A stretch of 64,000 nucleotides of DNA from Peribacillus glennii (GCF_003429105.1 NZ_QVTD01000003.1:248001-312000); one strand, 5' to 3'; shown: positions 18,575 through 32,304, counted from the first letter of the stretch. Notes: generated by a model not told the origin, from the letters alone. Program-made: numbers and translations.

Positions 18575-19234
18575 TTAACTGTTTAAGTCGTATCTCCTTC
18601 CTTTTACAAGGTAATATACGCTCTCCGCAATGTTTGTACAATGGTCCGCCGCCCTTTCTAAGAACCGGCATACAAACGAAAGCTGCGTAACTTGCGGAAG
18701 GAGTTCGGGATTGCTTTGGTTCATTGAAAGGAAGCTTCTAATTGTTTGTCCATATAAATCATCCACTTGGTCATCCATATCAGCTACCTGCTTCGCTTTT
18801 TCAATATCATCTTCGTTAAAGGCTTCTAAAGACAATCTGAGCATCTCCATCATGATGCTGTGCATCTGCTTAATATTATCAAGCGGTTGGACATGAGGAT
18901 CGGTTCCGATCCGAATGGTGGATTTCGCAATGTTTACAGCAAAATCCGCAATTCTTTCCACATCGGTTGCAATCTTGATGGCAGCGATGATTCTGCGCAG
19001 GTCAATGGCAACAGGCTGCTGTTTGGCAATCAGCCATATCGAGATATCATTGATTTCTTCTTCCAAAATGTCAGCCTTCGTGTCATCGTCCATGATTTCG
19101 AGGGCTAATTCAACATTTTGCGTTTCCAGTGCTTCCATTGCTCTTGCAAGTGCATGATTCGTAAATTCCCCTAACTCAAGCAACCGATTTTGGAGCTTAT
19201 TTAAATCATCCTCAAATTTCTCTCGGATTGGCAT
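18575..19234 (-). CDS. phoU: Phosphate-specific transport accessory protein PhoU
   Basis: This 219-residue all-helical protein has two PhoU repeats. The metal-binding-type motifs are seen in the two helical bundles (EINDISIWLIAKQQPVAIDL, then RFLERAADHCTNIAE). It links the Pst transporter to phosphate signalling and moderates phosphate uptake. It is the last gene of the pst operon, 56 bp after pstB. Confidence 0.95.
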   Translation of the reverse strand: MPIREKFEDDLNKLQNRLLELGEFTNHALARAMEALETQNVELALEIMDDDTKADILEEEINDISIWLIAKQQPVAIDLRRIIAAIKIATDVERIADFAVNIAKSTIRIGTDPHVQPLDNIKQMHSIMMEMLRLSLEAFNEDDIEKAKQVADMDDQVDDLYGQTIRSFLSMNQSNPELLPQVTQLSFVCRFLERAADHCTNIAESVYYLVKGRRYDLNS

Positions 19235-19290
19235 GTTTCAAACTCCCTTCGTTAATCAGTGGAATCAGTTTAGCAAATAGACTCCAATTT

Positions 19291-20115
19291 TTACCCAAAC
19301 CGGCCGGTGATATAATCTTCCGTCCTTTGATCATCCGGTTTTGAAAACATCTTTGTAGTTTTCGTAAATTCCACCACCTCGCCATTCAGGAAGAAAGCGG
19401 TCTTATCCGATATCCTGGCGGCCTGCTGCATGTTATGTGTGACAATGATAATGCTATAGCTTTTTTTCAATTCCTGCATCAGCTCTTCTACCTTTAATGT
19501 AGAGATGGGATCCAAAGCGGAAGTTGGTTCATCCATAAGAATGACATCCGGTTCAATCGCCAGGCACCTTGCGATACAAAGCCGCTGCTGCTGCCCGCCT
19601 GAAAGGCCGTATGCATTTTGGTTCAGCCGGTCTTTTACCTCATCCCAAATCGCCGCTCCCCTTAAGCTCTTTTCGGCTATTTCATTCAGGATTTTTTTAT
19701 CCCGTATCCCGTGGATTCTTGGGCCGTACACAACGTTTTCATAAATCGATTTAGGGAACGGATTAGGCTTTTGAAACACCATCCCAACCTTTGTCCTGAG
19801 TTCCTCCACCTCGTAAGATTTGTCTAATATATTTCTCCCACGATAGGAAATTTCCCCAGCAGTCCTTACACCCGGTATTAGTTCTATCATCCTGTTCAAT
19901 GTCTTGATATAAGTAGATTTTCCGCATCCTGAAGGGCCGATGATCGCTGTCACTTCATTTTCAATTATTTCAAGGTTGATATTCTTTAGGGCCTGGTTAT
20001 CTCCGTACCAAAGATTAAGTTCCTTGGTTTTGTATACGATATTTTTTTCATTGCTGCCTGTCCCATTTGTTTGCCTTTCAGTTTGGGATTGGCTGGTCTC
20101 CATCGTTTTCGCCAT
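19291..20115 (-). CDS. pstB: Phosphate ABC transporter ATP-binding protein PstB
   Basis: A 274-residue ABC ATPase: Walker [11 protein letters not shown]-loop [16 protein letters not shown], signature LSGGQQQR, Walker [13 protein letters not shown] and switch histidine VTHN. The PstB-specific KTLNRM segment follows Walker A. About 25 extra residues precede the domain ([17 protein letters not shown]), a common Bacillus-type extension. It energises phosphate import through PstC/PstA. Confidence 0.97.
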   Translation of the reverse strand: MAKTMETSQSQTERQTNGTGSNEKNIVYKTKELNLWYGDNQALKNINLEIIENEVTAIIGPSGCGKSTYIKTLNRMIELIPGVRTAGEISYRGRNILDKSYEVEELRTKVGMVFQKPNPFPKSIYENVVYGPRIHGIRDKKILNEIAEKSLRGAAIWDEVKDRLNQNAYGLSGGQQQRLCIARCLAIEPDVILMDEPTSALDPISTLKVEELMQELKKSYSIIIVTHNMQQAARISDKTAFFLNGEVVEFTKTTKMFSKPDDQRTEDYITGRFG

Positions 20116-20149
20116 TATATACCTCCTCTTTAAGGGAATCCATCCGCAA

Positions 20150-21028
20150 TCAATATCTCTTTTGATATTTATTGCGGATGAATACAGCGATCGTGTTCAA
20201 TAAAATCAAAAGTGAAAGCAATACTATGATACCCGCGGCTGCCAGGGCGTGAAACTCTTCCTGGGGCCGGCTGGTCCAGTTATAGATCTGCATTGGGAGA
20301 ACCGTGAATATATCAAACACCGTTTTGGGCAGGAAGGCAACGAATAATGGGAGGCCGAGAACGACCAACGGTGCCGTTTCGCCGATTGCCCGTGAAAGTG
20401 CCAGAATAGCCCCCGTCAATATGCCTGGAATTGCTGCCGGCAGCACTATCCTTATAATGGTCTGCCACTTTGTTGCCCCAAGTCCGTAAGAGGCTTCCCT
20501 TAATTCTTTCGGCACTGCACGGATGGCTTCCCGGGAAGCGACGATGATGACCGGCAAAACTAGCAAGCTCATCGTCAATCCGGCAGCCAGGACGCTGGTT
20601 CCAAGGAATAGCGCACGTACGAATACCGTCAGCCCTAACAGCCCAAACACAATCGAAGGTACTCCTGCCAAATTTGAGATATTGATTTGAATAAAGGTTG
20701 TAATTACATTTTTACTAGCATATTCTTCAAGATAAATCGCAGTACCTACACCTAGAAATAATGATATGGGAGCAACCACTGCCATTAACCAAACCGATCC
20801 GATCAATGCAGTATAAACCCCTGCCTGTTCCGGCCTCCTGGAGGGCAGGCTCTGCAGAAATTGCAGATCGAGGTAGCCAAGTCCCTGTGAAAGGATCCGG
20901 TAAAGCAATATCCCTAAAACCAATAATCCAAATAAAGTGGCAAGCAGAAACAAAGAACGAAATATCATATTCCGGGCCATTCTTGGCTTCATAGTGGAAA
21001 TGACTTTGCGGTCGTCTATATATTTCAT
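20150..21028 (-). CDS. pstA: Phosphate ABC transporter permease PstA
   Basis: About 292 residues with six membrane segments. The coupling loop [21 protein letters not shown] matches the BPD permease EAA motif. The ATG at 21028 shares bases with the pstC stop (TGATG) behind GGAGG, so the two permease subunits are translationally coupled; a TTG one codon upstream is less likely. Confidence 0.96.
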   Translation of the reverse strand: MKYIDDRKVISTMKPRMARNMIFRSLFLLATLFGLLVLGILLYRILSQGLGYLDLQFLQSLPSRRPEQAGVYTALIGSVWLMAVVAPISLFLGVGTAIYLEEYASKNVITTFIQINISNLAGVPSIVFGLLGLTVFVRALFLGTSVLAAGLTMSLLVLPVIIVASREAIRAVPKELREASYGLGATKWQTIIRIVLPAAIPGILTGAILALSRAIGETAPLVVLGLPLFVAFLPKTVFDIFTVLPMQIYNWTSRPQEEFHALAAAGIIVLLSLLILLNTIAVFIRNKYQKRY

Positions 21029-21972
21029 CAATATTCCTCCCTATATCGGCGGGAAACAAACTGGGCGATGAAGTTCATCAAAAGCGTGAACAAAAAAAGT
21101 GTCATGCCGACTGCATAGATACTGTAATAAATCGTTGTCCCATAGCCGACATCACCCTGGCTCACCTGTACGATATAGGCCGTCATCGTCTGGATGGATC
21201 CGGTGACATTCCAATTAAGATTTGGTGAAGAACCGGCGGCCACGGCAACAATCATTGTTTCCCCAATTGCTCTGGACACTGCCAAAACAATGGAAGCAAT
21301 TATTCCAGAAGCCGCCGCCGGCAAAACAACCTTCATGGCGACCTCGAACTTGGTGGATCCCAATGCCAGAGCTCCTTCACGCATTGCATTAGGCACCGAG
21401 GACATGGCATCTTCAGAAAGCGACGCAATCATCGGTGTAATCATAATGCCGATTACGATACCTGGGCTTAATGCATTGAAGATTTCCAGCCCCGGGATAA
21501 ATTTTATGAGCAAAGGCGTTACAAAGGTCAAGGCAAAATATCCGTACACAATCGTAGGGATCCCGGCCAGGATTTCAAAGATCGGTTTAATGATCCTTCG
21601 TGCCCGGTCCGAAGCATACTCGCTCAAATAAATGGAGGCAGCAAGCCCGATAGGAACAGCCACTAATATCGCAATCCCCGTTACCTTGAATGTTCCGGAA
21701 ACAAGGGGCAAGATCCCGTACGATGCCTGTGTCTCTGAAAAAGGGTACCATTTATCCGCTGTGAGAAATTCCTTTAAAGACACTTCATTAAAGAATAAAA
21801 TGGTTTCAAAAATCAGTGTCAGGACTATACCAATCGTAGTCAGGACTGAAACCGCCGCCGTAATAAACAATAAAATAGGAACAATCCTTTCTAACGATGT
21901 CCCCTGCCTTTTACTTTGCATCTTCTCCGAAATCATTTCCTGCACACTTCTACCGGCAAGCTCTTTAGCCAA
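21028..21972 (-). CDS. pstC: Phosphate ABC transporter permease PstC
   Basis: This 314-residue permease subunit has six membrane segments. The coupling loop is EDAMSSVPNAMREGALALGS and the protein carries the typical SRAIGETMIVAVAAGSSPNL segment. The N-terminal cytoplasmic part (SVQEMISEKMQSKRQGTS) is usual. It pairs with PstA. It is separated from pstS by a 160-bp spacer full of GC-rich hairpin repeats. Confidence 0.96.
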   Translation of the reverse strand: MAKELAGRSVQEMISEKMQSKRQGTSLERIVPILLFITAAVSVLTTIGIVLTLIFETILFFNEVSLKEFLTADKWYPFSETQASYGILPLVSGTFKVTGIAILVAVPIGLAASIYLSEYASDRARRIIKPIFEILAGIPTIVYGYFALTFVTPLLIKFIPGLEIFNALSPGIVIGIMITPMIASLSEDAMSSVPNAMREGALALGSTKFEVAMKVVLPAAASGIIASIVLAVSRAIGETMIVAVAAGSSPNLNWNVTGSIQTMTAYIVQVSQGDVGYGTTIYYSIYAVGMTLFLFTLLMNFIAQFVSRRYREEY

Positions 21973-21995
21973 AACCTAAACCCCTTTCTTTGTGG

Positions 21996-22131
21996 GCCAG
22001 ATCCCCCAATGGTTTACCGCGTTAACGGGATGGGGGACTGACCCCCGATGCTTTAGCGGGTTAATAGGATGGGGGACTCACCCCCGATGCTTTACCGCGT
22101 TAATGGGATGGGGGTCTGATCCCGTATTGTT
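21996..22131. repeat. 39-bp tandem repeats forming GGGGGACTGACCCCC hairpins
   Basis: Two full units (22027-22065, 22066-22104) and partial units on both sides fill the pstS-pstC spacer. Each has a self-complementary core such as GGGGGACTGACCCCC, followed by GATGCTTTACCGCGTTAAT with small changes. In the pst transcript they would form serial G/C hairpins. Related cores occur at 43168-43187 and 55793-55845. They may stabilise pstS mRNA or lower downstream expression; that role is inferred only from position. Confidence 0.85.
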
Positions 22132-22137
22132 TCCGAA

Positions 22138-23103
22138 TTATTTGAGGCCTTTCAGTATATCCATGTCTTTTTTGTATTCTTTGTCCGGAAGGCGGACATA
22201 TCCGACATCTTCTGAGAAGTCCCCTGCGTTCTGTAATGTGAATTGCAAGAAATCATACACCTCTTTTTTATCTTTAACCGCAGAATTGCTTGCGTATGTG
22301 TATAATGGGCGAGATAACGGAGAATACTCCCCGGATTGGATGGTATCGTGTGATGGTTCTATAGGGCCTTTCCCGCCATCTATCGGTACAACTTTGAGAT
22401 CGTCTTTATTTTCCAGATAGTACGCAAAACCGAAATAGCCAATGGCATTTTTGTCCCCTCTGACACCTTGGACAAGGATATTGTCATCTTCCGAAAGAGT
22501 CGCACCTTCAACCATTGGTTTGTCTTCGAGAATTACCTCGTTGAAGTAATCAAAAGTACCGGAATCAGTTCCTGGCGAGTAGAACTTTATTTCTTCATCC
22601 GGCCAGCCTTTTCTAATATCTGACCATTTTTTAGGGCTTCCTGTTTCAAGCCACATTTTCCTTAATTCATCGACAGTCAGGTGGTCGACCCAATCATTTT
22701 CCTTATTCACCACTACCGAAAGGCCATCGAAAGCCAGCCTGAATTCCGTGTAATCAATTCCGTTTGCTTTAAGCTTTTGTTTTTCCTCATCTTTAATAGG
22801 ACGGGAGGCATTTGTCAATTGGGTTTCACCTGCTGCGAATGACTCGAACCCGCCGCCTGTTCCTGAAGACCCTACTGAAACCTTGACATCAGGCTGCTCG
22901 GCTCCGTATTCCTCAACGACCGCTTCCATAATTGGGTAAACGGTGGAAGACCCGTCGACTTTAATATTGCCTGAGAGCTGTTCTCCTCCACCGCCGCCGT
23001 TTCCATTGTTGTCATTTTCTCCTGCATTATTGTCCCCGTTTCCACAAGCGGAGATTACTGACATCATCAACAAAATTAATATAAATCGCGACAATTTTTT
23101 CAT
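22138..23103 (-). CDS. pstS: Phosphate-binding lipoprotein PstS
   Basis: A 321-residue extracellular solute-binding protein with a lipoprotein signal peptide (ILILLMMSVISAC, lipidated Cys20) and a Gly/Asn linker rich in GNGGGGGE. Phosphate-binding motifs are DGSSTVYPI, SSGTGGGFESF, TNASRPI and SPGTDSGTFDYF. It captures phosphate and delivers it to PstCA. ATG follows AAGGAGA. It is first in pstSCAB-phoU; PhoP control is expected from the family, but I could not find clear Pho-box repeats. Confidence 0.96.
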   Translation of the reverse strand: MKKLSRFILILLMMSVISACGNGDNNAGENDNNGNGGGGGEQLSGNIKVDGSSTVYPIMEAVVEEYGAEQPDVKVSVGSSGTGGGFESFAAGETQLTNASRPIKDEEKQKLKANGIDYTEFRLAFDGLSVVVNKENDWVDHLTVDELRKMWLETGSPKKWSDIRKGWPDEEIKFYSPGTDSGTFDYFNEVILEDKPMVEGATLSEDDNILVQGVRGDKNAIGYFGFAYYLENKDDLKVVPIDGGKGPIEPSHDTIQSGEYSPLSRPLYTYASNSAVKDKKEVYDFLQFTLQNAGDFSEDVGYVRLPDKEYKKDMDILKGLK

Positions 23104-23355
23104 GGTATATTCTCCTTATCTTATTGAAATGTTTTCAAAATCCCATTTTTATTGGACTTCTGTTAGTTTCTCAAAAAAATACAATTATTATGAAGCAAAA
23201 TAAAAAATTAACAACAATTCATGTGCGAAAGCATGCATATTCTGCTTTGTATTTTGCAGAATAACGTATATTCTTGTCTTCTTGCGTGTAGGCGGGCGGG
23301 AAACGGCTATCAAAAGAAATTAGCGGGACTTTTTATTAGAAAAGAGGGTAAAGTG

Positions 23356-23589
23356 ATGGACAAGAACAAACGATTTTCTGAAGAGGCCACCCAGGCGAAC
23401 TTAGAAATAAATAGCAAGTTGGAGGACAATAAAGTAAGAGCTTCAAAAGAGGGGCTTACAGAAGCGCAGAGTGCTAATGAAAGGCTACAGGAAGCCTTCT
23501 ATGGAAACGATGAGGATAAAAACGATTTTCCGCCAACATATATTTATAACAATACTCCATCCATAAAAGTTACAGAAGATGATGAATAA
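23356..23589 (+). CDS. Small hydrophilic protein of unknown function
   Basis: 77 residues from ATG 23356, preceded by AGAGGG; upstream codons in the same frame look non-coding. The protein is charged and has no membrane segment: MDKNKRFSEEATQANLEINS, then EAQSANERLQEAFYGNDEDK and a proline/tyrosine stretch PPTYIYNN. It is divergent from pstS. It ends in the strong bidirectional terminator shared with dsdA. I do not recognise a characterised family. Confidence 0.65.
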   Translation: MDKNKRFSEEATQANLEINSKLEDNKVRASKEGLTEAQSANERLQEAFYGNDEDKNDFPPTYIYNNTPSIKVTEDDE

Positions 23590-23624
23590 AAAAGTAAGCT
23601 TCCCGCCGGAAAGCTTACTTTTTT
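23588..23624. terminator. Bidirectional intrinsic terminator
   Basis: The stem AAAAAAGTAAGCTT pairs perfectly with AAGCTTACTTTTTT around a CCGCCGG-containing loop. It ends both the small plus-strand gene and the hut-dsdA operon on the minus strand. Confidence 0.95.
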
Positions 23625-24977
23625 CTAAATATCAAAATTTCGTCCTTTTTGATAATAACTCTCCATAATCTCCTTAGGAACCATACTTCCTCCGGTCCCC
23701 CAGATTATATGTCGGGCATTTTTAATTGTATCCTGCAAGTTATGTTTTCGAAGATAATTTTGGCCTGCTGAATGGCCTATCAATTGGATGGGGCCATAGA
23801 AGCCTGCCAGGGCAGATGGCTCCATATGCATATTTTCACTGTCTGCAAGATCTTTCAAAAACGAAAAGAGCCGTACGTCATCAATGGTAAAACAACCGCT
23901 TAAGAGATGGCGAACCGCGTTACCGACAAAACTTGACGGCCTTCCAACCGCCAGTCCGTCCGCCTCCGTACTATTATTAAGGTCGAAGTCCTGGACGCTA
24001 ACCTTATCCTGAAGGCCGGTCATCTGTCCGATCAAAAAGCAGGGAGACTGCGTTGGTTCCGCAAAAAAGCAATGAACATTTTCTCCGAATTGCATTTTCA
24101 GTCCAAAAGTGATTCCGCCCGGAGCTCCGCCCACTCCACAGGGCAGATATACAAATAATGGGTGGTCTTCATCCACAGCAATCTTCAATGCATCAAGCTG
24201 TTTTTTTAACCTTGAAGCCGCTGTTGAATAGCCTAAAAACAGGTCGCTGGATTTCTCATCATCGATAAAATGGCAGGAGGGATTGGAAAATGCTTGTCTT
24301 CGCCCCTCTTCGACTGCTTTGCTATAGTCTGAAGTATACTCTATCACCTGGACACCCTTTTTTCGGAGCAGTTCTTTTTTCCATTGTTTCGCGTCTGCTG
24401 ACATATGGACCGTGACGTTAAACCCGAGCTTAGCCCCTATAATCCCTATGCTCAACCCTAAATTCCCTGTTGAACCGACTGCAATCGAATATTGGTTAAA
24501 CACGTTTCGGAACGTTTCGCTGTCAAAAGAAGCGTATGTTTCTGCCTGTTCAATCAGGCCATGTCTGGCCGCAAGGTGCTCCGCCAATTTCAAAACTTCG
24601 TAAATGCCTCCTCTCGCCTTGATGGATCCGGAAATAGGCAAGTGGCTGTCACACTTTACTAGAACACTTCCGGATATGCGGATATCAAATTTCTGTTCCA
24701 TTTTATGTTGCATAGCTGGTATGTGTACGAGCGGGGATTCAATGATTCCTTTATTTCCTTTTGTTTCAGGAAAAGCTTTTGAAAAATATGGAGCAAATCG
24801 GTTCAAACGCTCAGATGCAACTGTTACATCTTCTATCGTTAACGTGCTCCCGCTGGATTTTCCTCCATAATGCGGATTCCCCCAGAAAACTTCTTTCTCC
24901 AGCATGATTTCATTCAATAAGGGATGATCCTCAAGCCATTCCTCGATGCTCTTCCCCTCCAACATCCTTTTGCCCAT
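23625..24977 (-). CDS. dsdA: D-serine ammonia-lyase (dehydratase)
   Basis: A 450-residue PLP enzyme of the DsdA type: N-terminal [13 protein letters not shown] and [10 protein letters not shown], then the PLP-lysine motif [21 protein letters not shown] and the glycine-rich [10 protein letters not shown]. It converts D-serine to pyruvate and ammonia. It starts 23 bp after hutG in the same direction with no terminator between, so it is probably transcribed as the last cistron of the hut operon. In B. subtilis that place is held by the permease hutM, so this gene order is unusual. Confidence 0.93.
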   Translation of the reverse strand: MGKRMLEGKSIEEWLEDHPLLNEIMLEKEVFWGNPHYGGKSSGSTLTIEDVTVASERLNRFAPYFSKAFPETKGNKGIIESPLVHIPAMQHKMEQKFDIRISGSVLVKCDSHLPISGSIKARGGIYEVLKLAEHLAARHGLIEQAETYASFDSETFRNVFNQYSIAVGSTGNLGLSIGIIGAKLGFNVTVHMSADAKQWKKELLRKKGVQVIEYTSDYSKAVEEGRRQAFSNPSCHFIDDEKSSDLFLGYSTAASRLKKQLDALKIAVDEDHPLFVYLPCGVGGAPGGITFGLKMQFGENVHCFFAEPTQSPCFLIGQMTGLQDKVSVQDFDLNNSTEADGLAVGRPSSFVGNAVRHLLSGCFTIDDVRLFSFLKDLADSENMHMEPSALAGFYGPIQLIGHSAGQNYLRKHNLQDTIKNARHIIWGTGGSMVPKEIMESYYQKGRNFDI

Positions 24978-25000
24978 GAGACCTTCCTTTCTATCCGCTG

Positions 25001-28902
<3,902 letters not shown>

Positions 28903-28957
28903 TTTTTTCCACTCCTCTAGAAAAATGATAATAATCAAATGGTTTATTTCAATTTAT

Positions 28958-30451
28958 CTACTTTGATTTTTTTACCGATTTAATTAAAAAGTCGGCCATT
29001 CTTTCAATGTCTTCTGAAAAAACCCGATCGGCTGTAATCTGAGGAACAGCTTTCCTTGCTTTATCATAAAAAGCCCTGGTTTGCGGCGACATTTTATCCA
29101 CACCCCGGTAGCGGACCGCTTCCATGGCACAGATGCATTCAATGGCCAGCACCCTGCGTACATTTTGGATAATGGCATGTGCATGCCGAGAAGCAATTGT
29201 TCCCATGCTCACATGGTCTTCCTGATTGGCAGAGGAAGGAATGGAATCTACACTGGCTGGATGTGCAAGCGTTTTATTCTCGGAAACAAGGGATGCCGCA
29301 CAATATTGCATAATCATTGCCCCTGATTGCAGGCCCGGCTGTGAGCTTAGGAAAGGCGGCAGGTCGCTTAACTGTGGATTGACTAGCCTTTCAATTCTCC
29401 GTTCAGATATGCTGGCAAACTCTGCGGCTGCTATTTTCAAAAAATCCATGGCGATGGCAATCGGCTGCCCGTGAAAATTCCCTCCGGAAACCACGGTTGC
29501 ACCTCCATGGAAAATCAGCGGATTATCGGTAGCTGCATTGATTTCAATTTCCAACTTTTCTTTAACATAATCCAATGCCTGCCAGGATGCGCCATGTACC
29601 TGCGGAATGCAACGCAATGAATATGCGTCCTGGACACGCTTTTCCCCTTGCCTTGTAACGAGCTTACTGCCTGATAGAATATTTCTCACCCTATTGGCTA
29701 CCTCTATTTGCTGAGGATACCCGCGGGCTTCATGTATTGCCGGATGAAACGCATCAATGATTCCTTCAAGCCCTTCCATGGTCATTGCGGCAATCCATTC
29801 GCTTTGATAAGCAAGTTCACTCGCCTCGAGCCAATTAACCGCGCCCATTGCCGTCATCGCTTGGGTTCCGTTTATTAAAGCAAGGCCTTCTTTAGCCTTC
29901 AATCCAATAGGTGTTATTCCTCGTTGTTTAAAAACATCTTTTGTATCCCATACCTTCCCTTTAAAATGCACTTTTCCTTCACCTGTGAGGACGAGTGCCA
30001 GATGGGATAATGGGGCTAAATCGCCTGAAGCCCCAAGAGATCCCTGCTGGGGAATGACCGGATGAATCCGGGAATTTAGTAACGTTACAAGCATTTCTAC
30101 GATGGACGGACGGACCCCGGAAAATCCTTTTAATAAAGCGTTTAGCCTAAGCAGCAACATCACTCTGGAAACAATTACAGGAAAGGGGCCACCCACCCCG
30201 CAGGCATGCGAACGAATTAAATTGTGCTGCAATAAGTTGACATCTTCTTCATCTATGATGACATCGCTGAATTTTCCAAACCCGGTATTAATCCCGTATA
30301 CCGTGTGTTTTTCCAAAACGATTTTTTCTACGGCTGCCCTGCTTTCCTCTACTTTCCTCAAGCTGTCCGCATGTAAAGAAACCTTTTCCCCTTCATAACC
30401 GATCCGTCTTATCTCCTCTAACGTCAAATTATGGCCTGATAACTGAACCAT
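28958..30451 (-). CDS. hutH: Histidine ammonia-lyase
   Basis: A 497-residue aromatic amino acid lyase. The Ala-Ser-Gly that forms the MIO prosthetic group is in [14 protein letters not shown]; other motifs are [29 protein letters not shown] and [12 protein letters not shown]. It deaminates L-histidine to urocanate. It is the first structural gene after the HutP-controlled leader and lies 55 bp upstream of hutU. Confidence 0.97.
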   Translation of the reverse strand: MVQLSGHNLTLEEIRRIGYEGEKVSLHADSLRKVEESRAAVEKIVLEKHTVYGINTGFGKFSDVIIDEEDVNLLQHNLIRSHACGVGGPFPVIVSRVMLLLRLNALLKGFSGVRPSIVEMLVTLLNSRIHPVIPQQGSLGASGDLAPLSHLALVLTGEGKVHFKGKVWDTKDVFKQRGITPIGLKAKEGLALINGTQAMTAMGAVNWLEASELAYQSEWIAAMTMEGLEGIIDAFHPAIHEARGYPQQIEVANRVRNILSGSKLVTRQGEKRVQDAYSLRCIPQVHGASWQALDYVKEKLEIEINAATDNPLIFHGGATVVSGGNFHGQPIAIAMDFLKIAAAEFASISERRIERLVNPQLSDLPPFLSSQPGLQSGAMIMQYCAASLVSENKTLAHPASVDSIPSSANQEDHVSMGTIASRHAHAIIQNVRRVLAIECICAMEAVRYRGVDKMSPQTRAFYDKARKAVPQITADRVFSEDIERMADFLIKSVKKSK

Positions 30452-30497
30452 GAACTTCCCTCCTGAAATCAGTTCCGCATTAGAAAACTCTCCGGAT

Positions 30498-30535
30498 GGC
30501 GAGCTTTTTTAAAGGCGAAGACAGAGGCGTAGTTA
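30498..30535. repeat. 38-bp repeat (copy 1), possible gene-tail fragment
   Basis: 35 of 38 bases match 37445-37482 in opposite orientation. Read on the plus strand it encodes [14 protein letters not shown]; the other copy encodes [14 protein letters not shown], and the differences are mostly silent or conservative. This suggests both are ends of the same unknown coding sequence. Copy 1 lies in the hut leader, antisense to that transcript. Confidence 0.75.
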
Positions 30536-30605
30536 AGCCCACATGATGTGGGTCACTGAAGCGTTGCTACAGGAAGTAGCGCGCTTAGCCTTTGTTACGC
30601 TTTAT

Positions 30606-30638
30606 GCAGGTAAGAAACTTTTATACTTTCTTACCTGC
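30606..30638 (-). promoter_or_regulatory. Second hairpin of the hutP-hutH leader
   Basis: A perfect 12-bp stem (GCAGGTAAGAAA with TTTCTTACCTGC) with a 9-nt loop, directly downstream of the U-tailed terminator in the hut transcript. It has no T-run after it. It could be an anti-terminator partner, a HutP-binding element or an mRNA-stabilising stem. Confidence 0.6.
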
Positions 30639-30643
30639 CAATG

Positions 30644-30688
30644 CAAAAAGGAGGTGACAATGGCATAGTGATACCATCATCGCCTCCT
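30644..30688 (-). terminator. Attenuator hairpin between hutP and hutH
   Basis: On the minus strand an AGGAGG...CCTCCT stem with an inner ATGG/CCAT stem is followed by TTTTTG, the form of an intrinsic terminator. It lies between hutP and hutH, where B. subtilis has the terminator that HutP disrupts when histidine is bound. Regulation by HutP is known for the family and inferred here. Confidence 0.8.
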
Positions 30689-30718
30689 ACTGACTAGTGG
30701 ACTATAGGCAATGCAAGC

Positions 30719-31156
30719 TTATATATGGTTTATTCCCAAACCAATTGTTTCATGCTCCAATCCTTTCACAGGAGCACCAATCGTTCCGTAAAAAGCGACA
30801 GCAATCCATTCTCCTTCCTCAACATTCGTGTAAGGATAGCCGCGGACTACCGAAAATCGCAGGCCAACGGTTCTGCTCATTTCACCGATGGAAGGATGGC
30901 CCCTCGTTACACCTTCAATTGCTTCCAAAATGGCATGATACAAGGCATGTGCCTCGCGGTAAAAGCTTTCATGGATGAGCCCGTTTCTTTTTGCGGCCGT
31001 TTCCACAGCAGATATGACCTTCTGCATATTCATGGAACCGACTCTCCCCTGACAGTATTTCACATCATTTAGGGATCCGCGGAAGTATTCCAATTCTTCT
31101 TCTGTCAACGCAGACAGGAGGATCGCTATTTTCCCAATTGAAACCTTTTGGCCCAT
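30719..31156 (-). CDS. hutP: Hut operon anti-terminator HutP
   Basis: A 145-residue RNA-binding regulator. It keeps the family core: KVISAVETAAKRNGLI, REAHALYHAILEAIEGVTRG and TVGLRFSVVRG, with YGTIGAPVKGLEHETIGLGI near the C-terminus; the histidines that bind metal and L-histidine are in place. With histidine and Mg2+ it binds leader RNA and prevents termination before hutH. It is the first gene of the operon; ATG follows GAGGAG. Confidence 0.96.
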   Translation of the reverse strand: MGQKVSIGKIAILLSALTEEELEYFRGSLNDVKYCQGRVGSMNMQKVISAVETAAKRNGLIHESFYREAHALYHAILEAIEGVTRGHPSIGEMSRTVGLRFSVVRGYPYTNVEEGEWIAVAFYGTIGAPVKGLEHETIGLGINHI

Positions 31157-31177
31157 AAAACTCCTCTTTTTTCAGAA

Positions 31178-31199
31178 TATTCACTAAATACTATTCACT
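31178..31199. promoter_or_regulatory. Direct repeat upstream of hutP
   Basis: TATTCACT occurs twice (31178-31185, 31192-31199), 14 bp apart start to start, a short distance before the hutP start. It may be an operator half-site pair. No factor can be assigned. Confidence 0.3.
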
Positions 31200-31383
31200 G
31201 CTTTTATTTTAGTTGTACACCAATTAAAGTGTCAATGATTTTGGGAAAATTTAGTGCATTACTACAATGCCCAGGTGGCTTGCTAAAGGAATTTTTCTTT
31301 GCTTTTCGAATCAGAAAATCATTTTATAAAAATAGAATGATATAATGAGAGTGAATATGTAAGGATTTGAAAGGGCTGATAAG

Positions 31384-32286
31384 ATGGTATTCATCTATTT
31401 TGTACTCAGCGTTATCATTATCATCGGGATCATAATTTTATTTCGAAACAGGGATGGTACTCCACGAATGGAACGTTTCAGCGAGGAATTTAACAGATTT
31501 TATGCTGATACTTTGTCGCTTTCCCAAACCGAGGTCGTAAATGCAAATCTATCACATGAATTAAATTCAGCATTACCAATCGATTATATGGAAAAAGTGA
31601 ATTCCGAGTTCCGTCTTCACTTTCCGCGCTATTCACAAAAAAAGGTGAATGAGTATTGGAGGGAGCTAAAACGATTTTTCATAATGGCTGCCGTTTTTCA
31701 GAAAGTAGAAATGTTCAACAGCAAGGTGGATGTATTATGGCACATCATGTTAAAACATGAGGCTGAATATGATGAATTCTGCCAGAAGTTTATCGGGCGT
31801 AGAATTGTTCACATTCCCCATTCTCAGCCTGCTTTCAAGCCGTATGAAAGAACATTTTTTGACTTTTGCTATGTACAGTTGTTTACGGTGGATCCAACCG
31901 CAGTAAAGGTGTGGGGCAAATTTTTCAAGCATGGCAAGGGGCAGGATTTTCTTCTCGAATTTGAAAGGGAACCGATTGGAGCCTTAAAAGAAAAGTTTAT
32001 GCTACTGAGTACAAGCAGCGATGCTAAGTCAACATTTGAATCGTTTACAGCGAGATTCAAAGAGGATAAATCTGGAAAAACCAACCGCTGGCATGAGGTG
32101 TATAAACAAAATAACGATGCAAGCTACGGTTATTTCGCATATGTTGGCTCAGATGACAACGACGGTTCTTTCCGTGAATTGTTTGGCCACGACAGCCCTG
32201 GCAGCAGTGGCGGACATGGCGGAGAAGGCAGCCATAGTGATTCCGGATCCAGCTGCTCTTCTTGCAGCTCTTGTTCATCATCTTGA
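31384..32286 (+). CDS. Membrane-anchored protein with GRDP/DUF1399-like core and Gly/Ser/Cys tail
   Basis: A 300-residue protein with one N-terminal membrane segment (about 3-20). The middle has KVDVLWHIMLKHEAEYDEFC followed by IVHIPH, resembling the conserved histidine-containing motif of glycine-rich domain (DUF1399) proteins. The last 35 or so residues are low complexity: GSSGGHGGEGSHSDSGSS and then CSSCSSCSSS. The tail might bind metal or form disulfide links. Function is unknown. It is monocistronic, with a good terminator after it. Confidence 0.7.
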   Translation: MVFIYFVLSVIIIIGIIILFRNRDGTPRMERFSEEFNRFYADTLSLSQTEVVNANLSHELNSALPIDYMEKVNSEFRLHFPRYSQKKVNEYWRELKRFFIMAAVFQKVEMFNSKVDVLWHIMLKHEAEYDEFCQKFIGRRIVHIPHSQPAFKPYERTFFDFCYVQLFTVDPTAVKVWGKFFKHGKGQDFLLEFEREPIGALKEKFMLLSTSSDAKSTFESFTARFKEDKSGKTNRWHEVYKQNNDASYGYFAYVGSDDNDGSFRELFGHDSPGSSGGHGGEGSHSDSGSSCSSCSSCSSS

Positions 32287-32304
32287 ATATTGTTATTACC
32301 AAGA

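Noticed and set aside
23104-23220. Pho boxes upstream of pstS
   Set aside because: TTAACA and CTAACA words occur but not in the 11-bp direct-repeat spacing needed for PhoP; I could not support a site.
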